This document shows, piece after piece, positions 45,900 to 58,709 of a DNA stretch of 64,000 nucleotides. The stretch is taken from NCBI RefSeq assembly GCF_032854445.1, contig NC_088302.1, positions 34,629,979 through 34,693,978 on the forward strand, in the 5' to 3' direction. Both the position numbers and the translations under genes were made by a program. Position 1 is the stretch's first letter; the number at the start of each line of letters is the position of its first letter. The stretch comes from Liolophura sinensis. Taxonomy: Eukaryota; Mollusca; Polyplacophora; Chitonida; Chitonidae. A model generated the notes under the pieces. The model saw nothing but the letters and a program-made list of their open reading frames with translations. It was not told the DNA's origin and did no database searches.

Positions 45900-47260
45900 A
45901 CACTGAAAATTTAAGAAAACCATCCCAGTACATGTATTTCCCAACTCTACTGCTCATTTCAACTGCATTTGTTAAAGTCAGGAGAGGGAGGGAAACAGAA
46001 CAATGTGGGCAGCTGACTTTGATAATGATATGGCTTATTTTAAAGCTCAATGAGTTTAAACGCTGATGCCTTAATTATTGATAGAAGGCGAAAAGGTGAA
46101 CAGAAAAAAACATACATGGATGGAAAATATTTAGTTGGCTGATTTAGGCTTATTTAAGTGTGGCCGCGAGTGTAAGCGTATGTTTGAATCCTGAAAACAT
46201 TTAGCAGCTTAATGCGGATTTAAAAGTTTATGGAAAATCACCTACATGTACGTCTGTGGCTCCCTAGGCACATAAACACGTACCGGTATCTTCAAATTGG
46301 TTGTTGTTGTTGTTGTAAAATAGCAGGAGGACTAAGTCTGATTCTGAGTCTTACAGACATCAGACAGTTTTTGCGGACAACTAATCCTTTCAAAACTCCA
46401 AAATACTTCTCTTAATAAACGACACGACCGTCAATCAATGGAAGATCATTATCTATGAGCAACATCATTACAAATCAATAATGCCGAGTTGGCGTAGCTG
46501 AAAAGTTTCTTTCGTTTTGCAGAGATCTGAAGGGGAGATAACTTTGTAATAATACGAGCTATTGTTTCTCTTGGTCATATCAAGATTCAAGATTCAAGAA
46601 ACTTTAATTTAAATCGGTTTTCATAACATTTTGGCATCAGTTCTGTGACTAGGGTATAAACAAATTAAACATTTATATAACTACCGGTATATATTCCACA
46701 CTATTTATAGGGCGAACGGCATGCATAAAGCATACATGCAGAGAGTTAATTAAAAGAAAACTATTAAGATGATAAAATAAGTACGTTAAAATATCACTGT
46801 TTGAAATGTGTCACAAATGTAGGATTGTCCTACAGAAGAAAGAACTGCCCGACTGACATACACATGGCACATTTGCTTATATAGGTAACAATCGAGTTGT
46901 AAAAGGCCCCAGACAACATGATGACACTACATGTAGGCTCACTTAGCGAGCGGTCATCTCTCACGTAAATTCGCGCGCTCACAACAGGGAGAGGTGAATT
47001 CAAACATATGACTTCACTGATCACGTCAAATCCACACTGTCGTCGTTGCTCTAGTTTTACCCTCTTATAGCTATACCGTAGTCTTTTTATACTGTATTCC
47101 TGCATATAGGCCTAAACAAGGATTCCACCCGTGGACTAATCGTCCCCCAGGCCTGATGCCTTTGCCCTGGTTTAATGGTATTGATAATGATACAGTCTAA
47201 TTCTGCCGAAGCCATGACGCTAGGAGCCGTGTGAAGTAGGCTGCTTACATGAACAATTAG
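45900..47260. other. Intergenic, upstream of SKIC3: nothing firmly recognised
   Basis: This should include the SKIC3 promoter and untranslated first exon. I see only short open frames, a CTTCAAATTGGTTGTTGTTG microsatellite-like patch (46291-46316) and no clear core-promoter motif or CpG-rich block. Confidence 0.5.
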
Positions 47261-47264
47261 ACTA

Positions 47265-47390
47265 CTGAGGTACATCAACAAGAGGCCGTATTTCACTGGT
47301 TACAGGTGACCAACTATCACATTGCCATCACTGCATCAGTTTTATTCTCTGTGGTGTTGTCTTTTACACTGCACCGGCACACGGGCGTTT
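47265..47390 (-). repeat. Inverted partial copy of the unnamed interspersed repeat
   Basis: CAAGAGGCCGTATTTCACTG then GTTACAGGTGACC is the reverse complement of GTAACACCCGTGAAATACGG-type text at 53625. The SINE at 47390 follows directly. Confidence 0.55.
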
Positions 47391-47632
47391 TAATTTATTT
47401 ATTTGATCGGTATTTTACGTCGTACTCAAGAATATTTACGACAGCCGTCAGCATAATGGTGGGAGGAAACCGGGCAGAGTCCGCAAGAAACATACGGCCA
47501 TTCGCAGGTTGCTGACAGGCCTTCCCACGCACGTCCAAAGGGGAAGTCAGCACTCAAAACTTCCGCATTGGTGGGAGGCTCCTGGGTCATTGTGCCGCGT
47601 GCTAATCCCTTCGGCCAGAGAGGACCCGGCGT
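47390..47632 (-). mobile_element. Nearly full-length SINE in the intergenic region
   Basis: TTTGATCGGTATTTTACGTC, GTGGGAGGAAACCGGGCAGA and GGTGGGAGGCTCCTGGGTCA to CTTCGGCCAGAGAGG match the family with small deletions. Confidence 0.88.
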
Positions 47633-48044
47633 TTAAATTGTTACTTAAGTCATTGTAAAGAAGATCTATAGCAGGCATATTTTACGGCAATGTACCCATA
47701 AATGTTTCCCTCACTTAATTATTGCTTTGAGATTGGACGATAATTTTCCCGTTTGCAAATGCACAATTTTGTTAGTCCAGTGAGACTTGTTAGACTGGCC
47801 ATGCCTGAACAGGTTAACTTGCCGGTAAAAAATGCGGACAACACCGTCACTATGTATTCACGGTCGTTATGTGATCAGACTCTGAACATAAATGTGTTAA
47901 TAATATTCTGACTTTTCGTTTTCCAACCAAATAATCAAATAATCCGGCCAATCCATTGGCAAACTGACCATCAACCACTGGTCAAAGAGGATAGCCTAAA
48001 AAAATTGTTGGCAAACTGACCCATTTCAACCTTGGTAGCCTTGA

Positions 48045-49295
48045 CAACTATATTGTCTGGCCAGAAGTACTTGATTCACCCCTGACATTCTGACCGTAGA
48101 AACAACCTAACCAAAACTGACCCATGGCAGTTTGACCACACAACTACCTCATCAAACTGACCCATGACATTTTGACCCCACATCATCCTCCCCAGACTGA
48201 CCCATGACATTTTGATCACACAGCAACCTCACCATACTGACTCATGACATTTTGACCACACAACAACCTTACCATGCAGACTGATCTATGACATTTTGAC
48301 CACCCAAGCTCACCATACTGACCCATGACATTTTGATCACACACAACCTCACCATACTGACTCATGACCTTTTGACCACACAACAACCTCACCATGCAAA
48401 CTGATTTATGACATTTTGACCACACGACAACCTCACCATACTGACTCATGACCTTTTGACCACACAACAACCTCACCATGCAAACTGATCTATGGCATTG
48501 TGATCACACAACAGCCTCACCATACTGACTCATAACATTTTGACCACACAACAACCTCACCTGATCTATGACATTTTGACCACACAACAACCTCACCAGA
48601 CCGACCCATGGGATTGTGACTATAAAACAACCTCACCAGGCCGACCCATGGGATTGTGACCACACAACAACCTCACCATACTGACCCAAGGGATTGTGAC
48701 CACTCAACAACCTCACCAGACCGACTCATTGGATTATGACCACTTAACAACCTCACCAGACCGAACCATGGGATTGTGACCACTCAACAACCTCAACAGA
48801 CTGACTCATGACAATCTGACCACATAACAACCTCACCAGACTGGCCCAAGGGATTGTGACCATACAACAACCCCACCAGACTGACCCGTGGGATTGTGAC
48901 CACTCAACAACCTCACCAGACCGACTCATGGGATTTTGACCACACAACAACCCCACCAGATTGACCCATGGGATTGTGACCATACAACAACCTCACCAGA
49001 CTGACCCAAGGGATTGTGACCACACAACAACCTCACCAGACTGACCCATGGGATTGTGACCATACAACAACCTCACCAGACTGACCCAAGGGATTGTGAC
49101 CACACAACAACCTCACCAGACTGACCCAAGGGATTGTGACCACACAACAACCTCACCAGACTGACCCATGGGATTGTGACCATACAACAACCTCACCAGA
49201 TTGACTCAAGGGGTTGTGACCACACAACAACCTCACCAGATTGACTGATGACAATCTGACCACATAACAACCTCACAAGACTGACCACATGGGAT
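48045..49295. repeat. 40-bp intergenic minisatellite (CAACCTCACCAGACTGACCC), about 30 copies
   Basis: The unit CAACCTCACCAGACTGACCC plus ATGGGATTGTGACCACACAA repeats between the two genes. The left half is more diverged (ATGACATTTTGACCAC variants, with CATGCAAACTGATCTATG insertions); degenerate copies reach back to about 47945. Open frames on the minus strand are by-products. Confidence 0.95.
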
Positions 49296-49374
49296 TGGTG
49301 TGGTTTCGGTTTTCGGTTTCCTCCACCAATAAATCTGATTGCCATCGGAAATACAAATTAATTAAATTTTAACA

Positions 49375-49520
49375 CACAATAACGATGATTTTAAAAATCA
49401 TACTCAAGAATCTTTCACTTATTTAGTGGAGAGCACTTCTATGGCCGGAAAGAACAGGGGTAACTGACAACGTATACCCGATATCACAAATGGTTTTCAA
49501 CGAACGTAAGATTGCACATA
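49375..49520 (-). mobile_element. Diverged SINE-like fragment
   Basis: ATCATACTCAAGAATCTTTC, TATGGCCGGAAAGAACAGG and GTTTTCAACGAACGTAAG resemble the tRNA-Ser-headed type rather than the common family. Confidence 0.5.
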
Positions 49521-50257
49521 CATGTACGCTTATTCTCTCTTAAACGCATTTATTGCACCTGTATATATGAGTCATCACGAATGTAACACTCTTGTTGGAT
49601 GGCCTACCCAAGGTCTCTGCTGATGAATTTCCTCACAGGCTAAAACTGGCATGATAAGGGTAAAATATAAAAAAGTTATGTGCGATAGGTATTTATTAAG
49701 AAATGAAATTATCCATTTTATATGTAAAATAATTAAATTGGAGAATTTTTGCATTCATACCTCGATGAACCTAAAATTATTTAATTATCTTGACTGTTTG
49801 AGTGAAAGTACACAATAAATGACGTAAGGGCTAGTGTAAAAAATCACTGAAAACGGTTTAGGAAACTAGATTTACCTATTTTGTTCATTCCATGGACCGC
49901 TGCAGGTGCCCGTGACATCACAAGCCTTTTCATCACAAACACTGCATTTACCGTTGGAAGATCTCGTTTACATTTGCATGTATATGTTTAACAAATGTGA
50001 TGACCACACAGCATTTTGAGTTATTCTAGACCGTTGTCCCCTAACAAATCCCATTTAAAGTAGCTCCCCACGGCTGGGAATTCCAAACTGCAGATGGATA
50101 GTCTGATGTCCACCGAATCCACTTCCACTGCTTAAAACGTCGAAGACAGGAGAAAAACGACGGAATCAAACATCAGAAAATCTACTCCGCTTCAATCGAA
50201 AGTTTAGAAAATAAAATCCAAAAAATAAGTAAAATCAGATTTAAATATGTTTTCCTC

Positions 50258-50480
50258 TCACAAAATAGTCTGTTAAATTTAACGGCGTCTATCATTTGGG
50301 TGATGTTAGAATGTATTCTGTTAGTGTAGCAAATAGTTCTGTTAAATATAACACATATTCAGTGTTAACATAACGATTCTATTAGACTATAACAGGATGT
50401 TATGTTGAATATGACACGATATTGAGTTATAATAACAATATATTCTAGCATCACACAGACAACAGGCTTTCTGTTAAATT
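50258..50480. repeat. AT-rich palindrome cluster ending in CTGTTAAATTTAACAG
   Basis: A near-palindrome CTGTTAAATTTAACGG (about 50269) and the perfect palindrome CTGTTAAATTTAACAG (about 50470) bound 200 bases with more degenerate half-sites (CTGTTAAATATAACAC, TATAACAGGATGTTATG). It resembles a small inverted-repeat element or folded repeat. No gene is seen. Confidence 0.6.
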
Positions 50481-50589
50481 TAACAGGTTAATGTTTTGAC
50501 AGTGACGTGCGCTGAATTTTTGTTCTTTACCTACACAGTAGTGTCGATTGTCATACATATCCATATCTATATAACAGTACATATTTTTG

Positions 50590-50665
50590 ATATTTATCTA
50601 TTTATTTATTTATTTATTTATTTGATTGGTGTTTTAGGTCGTACTCAAGAATATTTCGTATAGAC
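50590..50665 (-). mobile_element. SINE tail fragment
   Basis: A TTTATTTATT run, TTGATTGGTGTTTTAGGTCG and TACTCAAGAATATTTCG are the family tail; the rest is missing. Confidence 0.8.
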
Positions 50666-51267
50666 AGACATTCGTATACCTGCCGTCAACCCATGAGAAC
50701 GTTCCGTGTCAATAATTGCATGGCCGAATCCCAAAACGACGTTTAACACAAAGTACTCAAGAACTAAGAAAGTATATAAAGTACGAAAATAGCATGGTAT
50801 CATACGAAAAAAAAGCAGCCAACAGTTTTCTGTGATGTTGGAAAGACACAAGGGCTTTTTTGGGTGAAATCAGTATTCAAAGCGTGTACCATGCTAGAAT
50901 ATAAGTTGTCCATAATAAAATATGTATCTCACTTGCGCTTTGATTGCAACTGTTCACATATCCAAAGTGGCGATCGAATTCAACACGATGAAGATAGAGC
51001 CCCTACCCCGGGTTAAGCGGAATTAGACATAATCATGAAGCAGAGAGCCAGAGATTCTGGAGGCTCTGTTAATATCTTCTTACAAGAAAATTATACTCAT
51101 TGTAAAACAAGAAACTTGGAGTGAAGGCGTTTGATGGAATAACCTTGACACAGAAGATTTTGCAGTAAACACGTGTGACATTGATTGAAACCGTTACGCA
51201 ACACACAGGATCTAACAACAAGGCGAGAAATGTACACGCCATATACACAACCCTTCGGTACATTGCT

Positions 51268-51340
51268 GTCCAGGTGGGAGGCTGATGGGTCATTGCGCAG
51301 AGCTGGCATACTAACTTCCTCGGCAACGGAGGCCTCCTAT
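51268..51340 (-). mobile_element. SINE tRNA-like head fragment upstream of the SLC5 gene
   Basis: GGTGGGAGGCTGATGGGTCA, TTGCGCAGAGCTGGCATACT and CTCGGCAACGGAGGCC correspond to the head in reverse, without a body. Confidence 0.7.
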
Positions 51341-51818
51341 TTTTTCAAAACTAATCACCATACAATATTACCTAAACAAGGAACTCCTCAGTTATTTACA
51401 TGTTTTAAGTCGTCAATATGAGCACCTGTCGCCAACCTTAGTAATTATTGGAATTTTTTTATCTCATCCCATTATATATATAAACTTCCACGAAATAATT
51501 AATACCTTCCTTTTGTAGGCTCTTTCCATAAAGCCCTCGCAGATAATAGAGATCCCGCCTCTGATATCATATTTTGTCACAGTATCTGAGCTTTCTTTTT
51601 GTTCATTATCATACTAAAACTGGGCAAGTAATCACACCATGCCAGTCGAGTATAACAGTTTAAGTAAGGTGTTCTAACACTAAGCTATCTTATGTACCCA
51701 TGTGATTTCATATCCAATTTACTTGACGAGGCAAAACGTCGTGTACGTACACCGTACACGCTACCGATGTTCGTTGGTCTGGTTTAACTGGTCTCCCACG
51801 ATTCACCTATAAGTTTCC

Positions 51819-51829
51819 AAGATGGCGGC
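51819..51829 (+). promoter_or_regulatory. YY1-like motif over the SLC5 start codon
   Basis: AAGATGGCGGC matches the core of the animal YY1 site, which in many genes overlaps the start codon just after the transcription start. Here it includes the initiator ATG. Whether it is bound is not visible from sequence. Confidence 0.4.
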
Positions 51830-54800
51830 CGATGGATTTAGGCTGGGAGTTGTTGATTTCGTAATCTGCTTCCTCACTGTTGGTGTTTCGGTCACTACTG
51901 GACTCTATCAAGCCTTCTGTGGGAAGAACCACTCTTCCCTACTTCAGTACTTCATCGGCAATCGTCGGCTCGGTGCCATTCCTGTGGCTCTGTCAGTCGC
52001 TGTGTCCTACATGTCGTCGGGTCTAGTCGTCGGACTACCTGCGGAGAAATACCATTACGGGCTCCCTGGTATTTTCCATGGATTTATGGTGGGCATAGCC
52101 ATCGTTCTTTCTTCTTGGATTGCAGCCCCACTCTGGTATGAACTGAACATAACCAGCACCTATGAGGTAAGACACGTAGATGGGCTAGACTTTCGTTTGC
52201 AGGACTTCATCACAATTAAACTGACGTCCAACATCTGAAAACGAAAGAATGGATAAATGACTATGGCATTACGCCATATCGGCAATATTTCAGCCATATT
52301 GTGGCGAGGCAAGCGAAAGACCAATTTGTGAAGTATACATGTATGACTATTAACATAAATCCTTGGAAACTGACCACTTAGATAAGCAATGGCTATATCG
52401 AGTTCTGATGAAACATTTGAAACAATTCCGCAGCAAGGTTTAGAACAGTTCGGAAAAATGGTTCAGAAGACCCAGATTAGCAATAGCATAACGTAACCGA
52501 TGAAACAATTAAGCAGCAAAGTGTAGTGCAGAATAGTTTAGTATTAGATTGAATACTGATTTGGAAGATCCAGATTAGCAATACCGACAAGAACTGGCGT
52601 TCCTGATAAGTAATCGTAATACCATTGTATAGCTTAACCATGATGCATCAACGCAGATCCTAAAAGAGCCAAGTAATAAGGTTAAGTAGGGTAAACTATA
52701 CAGAATAACACGCTTTTTTAGCTAAAACACTGACGTTCCAGATTAGCGAAGTAAAATGCAAAATTTTAATGCAAAAATCAACAAATATTCTAAAACCGCT
52801 AAATAATAAAGTAAGGTACAAAGTGTACTTCTGAATAATTTGTTTTTTCGGGCGTAAGAATAGACTAAAAGTCCATATTTGCAATATTTTCCTGATAATT
52901 ATTAATGCCAATTTTTTACATTCAGACTCATGCGTACAGCAAATACGACTTGAAATAACAGAATTCTTTGAGGTGTACTTTGTTTCTGTTCCCAGTATCT
53001 CGAGTTGCGCTTCAAATCCAGGATTATCCGCATGGCTGGCTCGGCTTTAGGCATATTACAGAACGTGAGTCGACACTCTTTATAAACCGACAGTCTCTGA
53101 TTGGATGGTCTTCGCGATAATAAGTGGCCAACAACAACTTCCCAAGTACCTTGTCAAACAGCATTGATTTACGATTGGCACATCAGTTTCCTCCAGCCAC
53201 TAGTGCTCCGCCAACATAGCAGACAAATATTGTTGAGTGTGGCGTCGAACAACATTCAAACATAACACATTCAAATAAATAAATCAGCTAAATACTCGAC
53301 ACACCAGAAGTTCACTAACCATGCAAAGGTGTGATACTCAAGTCAGACCAGCTAAATGGCTAGATCTCACAAAAAAGTATAATGTGACGTTGTGAGCTAG
53401 TGCCATACCTGACGTAATACCCCCAAATACATGTAACTGTATGATGTGTAATGAGAAATTGACTGGTTTTCGGTGACTGGGATCATTAAAATTCACCATG
53501 GGACATGGCAGCTGAAGTACTCATGACCTGATCACCGTCAAGTACCACAATCAATACAATTAAAGACGTACAGCATAGAGAGTAAGACCAGAACAGCGAC
53601 GACAGTGTGATGTCTGGCGAATGGCCACATGTAACACCCGTGAAATACGGCCTCTTGTCAATTTACCGCAGTCAGGGTTTTATTCTAACTGTTCATGTAA
53701 ATGCATAATTAGTAGCTATTAACACGTTTAAGCTTAAGCAAGGTTAGGTAAAACAAAATCTGCAGTGATGTTAATTGCAATTTATTAGACGTCACTGTTC
53801 TAGCAGACATATTTCAGACCTATTGTTAAACTGAACAGCCTTAATAAGTACGTGCCAAACATATAATTCACTCATGGTTTTATTCATGTTTCACCAACGT
53901 GGGTTTCATATCTTCCAGGTAATTTACACAGGCGCCGTGATGGTTGGACCAGCAGCTGCCATAAAAGCAGGTAATAAATTTGTCTGTTGTTTATATAATG
54001 AAAATGTGACAGTATGAAATCATTCAAATGGTGTAACGTTTTATGAGTACTTCCTTTTTTCTTTTTTTTTTCTTTTTTTTATTTATTAGGTTTTTTTTTC
54101 ACCTTACACGACCGGGGTCAGTATTATGGATGGAGGAAACCGAACTAATCGGTGAAAACCAGTGACCTTTGGCAAGTTACTGACGAAACTTCCTACACGT
54201 GACTCACAGATAAGCACACACACTATTCGTGGAAGACAAGTACTCTTTAACGAACGTTATGTGCTGCTCAAACGACCACACTAGCGTTGACGACTGCTTA
54301 TGGTCGCATGGCCCAGCAATCAATATTTTAGACTAGGCTTGAGCCAAAACCTCCTGTTATTGTAAGGCAAACACCTATACGTGTACTTTTATTCTGGATG
54401 CGTACAAGAACATGCAAATTGGGTCACAAAGGTATGTCTCATGAGTTATTCTTGATTTTCGCGAATAGTCTTGAAGCTCCTCTAAGATACTTCAGACAAG
54501 TCAAAATATTACTCATGAAAGAATTGAACTATGTAAAACAGTCGACGGGAAAATACTATATATGCGTATAAACATAGTGTAATGTACTGTTGCTGACAGT
54601 TCGTCAACAGCAGGGACGTTTTTAATTAATAAAATTTTTCTTAACGCCTTAGCTTGTAGTGAAAAAAAATTATTTTCTTTTAATTTTAAACTTAGGTGAA
54701 GTTTTCACTCTAGTCTTCAAACTAAGAAAGCTGTTCCCAACTCCTTCTCTTTGACATTGTACTCTCCATGGCCTTGTCCATTAAAATCCCCTTTTTTGAC

Positions 54801-57800
54801 GACAAAACTTGCCAATTCAAATTTGCAACACTGTTACAAAACCATCTGTTTGTAACGTTTTCTTTATTTAATTCTAAAGAGAAAGGAAGCATGAAAATGA
54901 GCTGAACATACGTAGAAAAGCAATTAAAAACTGTCTGGAAATGCATGTAGGCACTACTTTTACTTAGTTGTATGTCGTTTTTTTTACACTGAATTGTGCA
55001 GTCAAATGCAGTCTTTCAAGGACCATATTGATAATACATGTCGCAAATGACATCACGGATATTTTTAAAATAAACTACGCGTGGACGATACTCGTGTGAT
55101 TTTACCTGTGCGCGTGAAGGCAAATTTGACATTAAATATCTATTTTAGGGACAGAGAAAACTGTGTGACAGCGCTAGACAGTGTCGTTAAAGTCCATAAA
55201 GATCACTAGGTCGTACAATCGCCTTTTCTGACACCATTGTTACCGGTGACTTCACTTGAGGTTTTTACCACTTAAAACTCACACAATGCTACAATTCTGC
55301 ATTCGAAATACACATAGGTCTGCGTATAGAATTATGAATGCATTCGCAGAAATAACCTTGAAATGAACTAAACCAAATTGCAAACCAAAAAAAAAAACCT
55401 CATGTGAGATCACCGAACAATACGATGTTTTGAAATCATTTTACTCGGTGGGAACACTGTAACAGAAATTGACCTACAATGATTAATGGCCTTGTGTCTA
55501 ACGTATACGTTCACATGCTAGGTACATAGCAGTATGGTAAAGCACAGCATTCTGATTGCTCTTTTTCCTAGAAATATGGATAGCGACTAAAGTACAAACA
55601 ATACAGATTCCTCATACATTGATTCACTATTTATATCGTATCGCAAGGTTTCTCTTTCATGTCATATATTTATTATATAAAGCTGAGCTGGGCAACAATC
55701 TCACCAGATCGGAAACCTGCGGATGGTCGTGGGTTTCCGCAGGGCTATGCCCGGTTTCCTCCCACCATAATGCTAGCCGTCGTCTTATAAGTGAAATATT
55801 CTTGAGTACGGCGTAAAACACCAATCAAATATATAAATAAAAAAATAAATAAATCTCACCGGGTTAGATCTAGTAGGCCCTCTATAGCCACTCCCGACTG
55901 AGTTCTTCCACCGTTCGTCCAATCGAAATCTTGCTTCCATCACCAAGGAAGTGAAGTCGTTTTTCCCGTACTCGTTTGTATATTCAAACGAAGGTTTTGA
56001 TTGGCTCTAAGGTTTGACCTCTCCAACCCAAGAGGAGTGCTGGGACTAGCTGAGAGCAACAGCTTTTTCAGTTTTAGTTACTATGTAGGCCTGCATGATT
56101 TGAGTAAGATTGAGTTAGTGACCTACTTTATACTCTATGTCTCATGCCCGAGGTTGTGACGGACATTACTGAAAACTAACGGGTCGTATGACCAAATGCC
56201 ACACATAGAACAATGTATAAAAGTTCACCAGAATGACAAATAATCCGCTTTTTTTCCGATGTGTCCAATGTATCCCGATATCATTTGTTTTAATTTTACT
56301 TTTCTCTGTCACTGTCTGTCTTGGCTGGGGTTAGTACATAGGCTAAGTCTTGAATGTAGACGTTTGTGTAGTAATTGTGATCTCAAAGATTGGCTTACCA
56401 CTGATCTTATAATAACTTCACTAGTTATGATGCTAAAGAAACCCTACAAATGTTCGGTAACTTGAACATGACTTGAAATTGTTTTTCAGTCACTGGATTT
56501 CCCCCATGGGCCACAGTGTGCATTTTAGGGTTCACCTCAATTCTGTACACTACAATAGTAAGTATATTTGTCAAGTAAGTATATAACGAAGATACGGACA
56601 AATTACACGAAACAAGCACTATTTAAAATATGAAATAATGTTGCGTGTTCAAGTGCATGTGGACCTAAGACGGATTAAATGTAATCTTTCATTACACCGT
56701 CAATCGCCCATGGGTTGAAATTTTGTTGACATTTTTGTTTAGATTTTCTTCATTGAATTAAATTCAATTAGATGTATAGATTGTGATGTGGGCTTTACAA
56801 ACCATATTCATAATGGATGTCACCGAGAAGACTACTAAATGATAAGCCAGTAATCGTTAAGATTGCTACTTCGTCTACCACTAAACGTTACGGATCCTGC
56901 ATCATATTGCGTGAAATGACATGCAATGACACAAAGTCAAGAATGCTGCATCACATCGCATAACGTCAAGTCACATCGTGTCAAATGGCTGCATCACATG
57001 TCACATAACGTCAAGAACGTTGCATCACATGCCACATCACGACAATGATTACGTTATGACAATGCGCCTGATTACGTCAAATATGCTGCTTCAAGGATGT
57101 CCCGTCACATGCCAAATACCGTCAAGAAAGCCGCGCCCTAAGCCACATAGAGCGTCAAGAAAACTGCGTTCTAAGCCACATAGAGCGTCGCTTATTTTAG
57201 GGTTTACCTCATTTCTGTACACTACAAGTATATATAAGTGTATATGTCAAGTAAGTATATAACAAAGACACGGACAAATTATACGAAACAGGCACTATTT
57301 AAAATATGAAATAATGTTGAGTGTACAAGTACATGTGGACCACATAGAGCGTCCAGAAAGCTGCCTCATAAGCTGATTTTTTCATATGTTGTAGAAAAAA
57401 GTGCAAACTGTATGTTATGGTATATCATGAGACCCGTGCTAAATGTTAGGGGGTTATATATTATAAAGCCGAGTTTGGCAAACTTACTATGCAAATAGTA
57501 AGGAAAGTCAATGCTCTCATAAAACCTACAGGAGAACACACAGCAATACTATCAGTAATTTTTACAGAAAAACGGATGAGTGTTGGGGAAGTGCCACGAT
57601 TAAACTCAACGCAATATGTACCTATATCGAACTGCCCGAATCTGCTTTGCAAATCAACCAAGTCCAGTGAGTTTAATAAGGAATGTGGGGTTCAGCAAAA
57701 ACCCCAACAATTATTTCCCAATTATTTATGTTAACATCACTCCAGTGCAGTGGTGACCTGTGAATTACTAATTAACGCAATGGCATTCAATCAGGTGGAA

Positions 57801-58655
57801 CCTAAACGAAAAATACGAGTGTGTGTGAACTGAGTGTATAACCAATACCAAGACTTAACCCATGATCTACTATCTTGACTAACCAATCAGTGATGATTAT
57901 GTTTAGCATAAAGTGATTTGAAATGTACATGTACATTAAATCCAGGGAGGTTATACCGCCGTCATATGGACAGACGTCTTTCAGTTCCTCGTCATGACCG
58001 TAGGCTTGGTAGCTATCATTATCAAGGTAGGGAGTACCTGTATTTAACATACAAATTGTCCAGTGGGTAACGCCAGTGCAAATAAACGTTAGAGACATTC
58101 TCGAAACTCTTGTGGAGGCAGACGTGATTGGATTAAGATCATTTGGGTTTATTTGAAGAATTTTTCAGCATATTGATTATTTATTCATTTATTTATTTAT
58201 TCATTCATTTATTTATTTGATTGTTCGCCATACTCAGAATTGTTTTCACTTATCTGATGGCAGTCAGTATTGTGGGTGGAGTATTCTAGAGTGCATGCCT
58301 GGTAACTTTGGTAAGTTAAGGACGATCTTTCACATATGCGGCTGATCTGCACATCTATTCGGGGAACAGCTCAGAGTGCGCAGGCGGTCACACGCGTTTC
58401 GTCGATCACCTATTATCATCACGACAGAAATATTCTTGAGCGTAAAACACCAATCAAATAAATAAATAAATCAAATAACAACCATTGAACTCATATGACC
58501 ATAACTTCTAAATCAGGTACCTGAGCAGTTTCCTCCAACCATAAAACAGGCCCCTATCGTATTAGTGAAATATTACGGAGTTAAATACAAATCTAAAATA
58601 TATATTTAGCTGAGAACATGCTATTCATTTCACGTGAGAAATCAACATATTGGAT

Positions 58656-58709
<54 letters not shown>

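Larger units (their letters stand above)
49520..51800. other. Intergenic, upstream of the SLC5 gene
   Basis: Apart from the palindrome cluster (50258-50480), SINE pieces (50590, 51268) and AT-rich text I see no gene. The short open frames here lack homology I can recognise. Confidence 0.5.

Noticed and set aside
48216-48983. Minus-strand open frames in the intergenic array
   Set aside because: By-products of the 40-bp repeat.
56978-57262. 94-codon plus-strand open frame in an SLC5 intron
   Set aside because: Its familiar ILGFTSFLYTT part is the duplicated edge of exon 4; the rest is short-repeat text.
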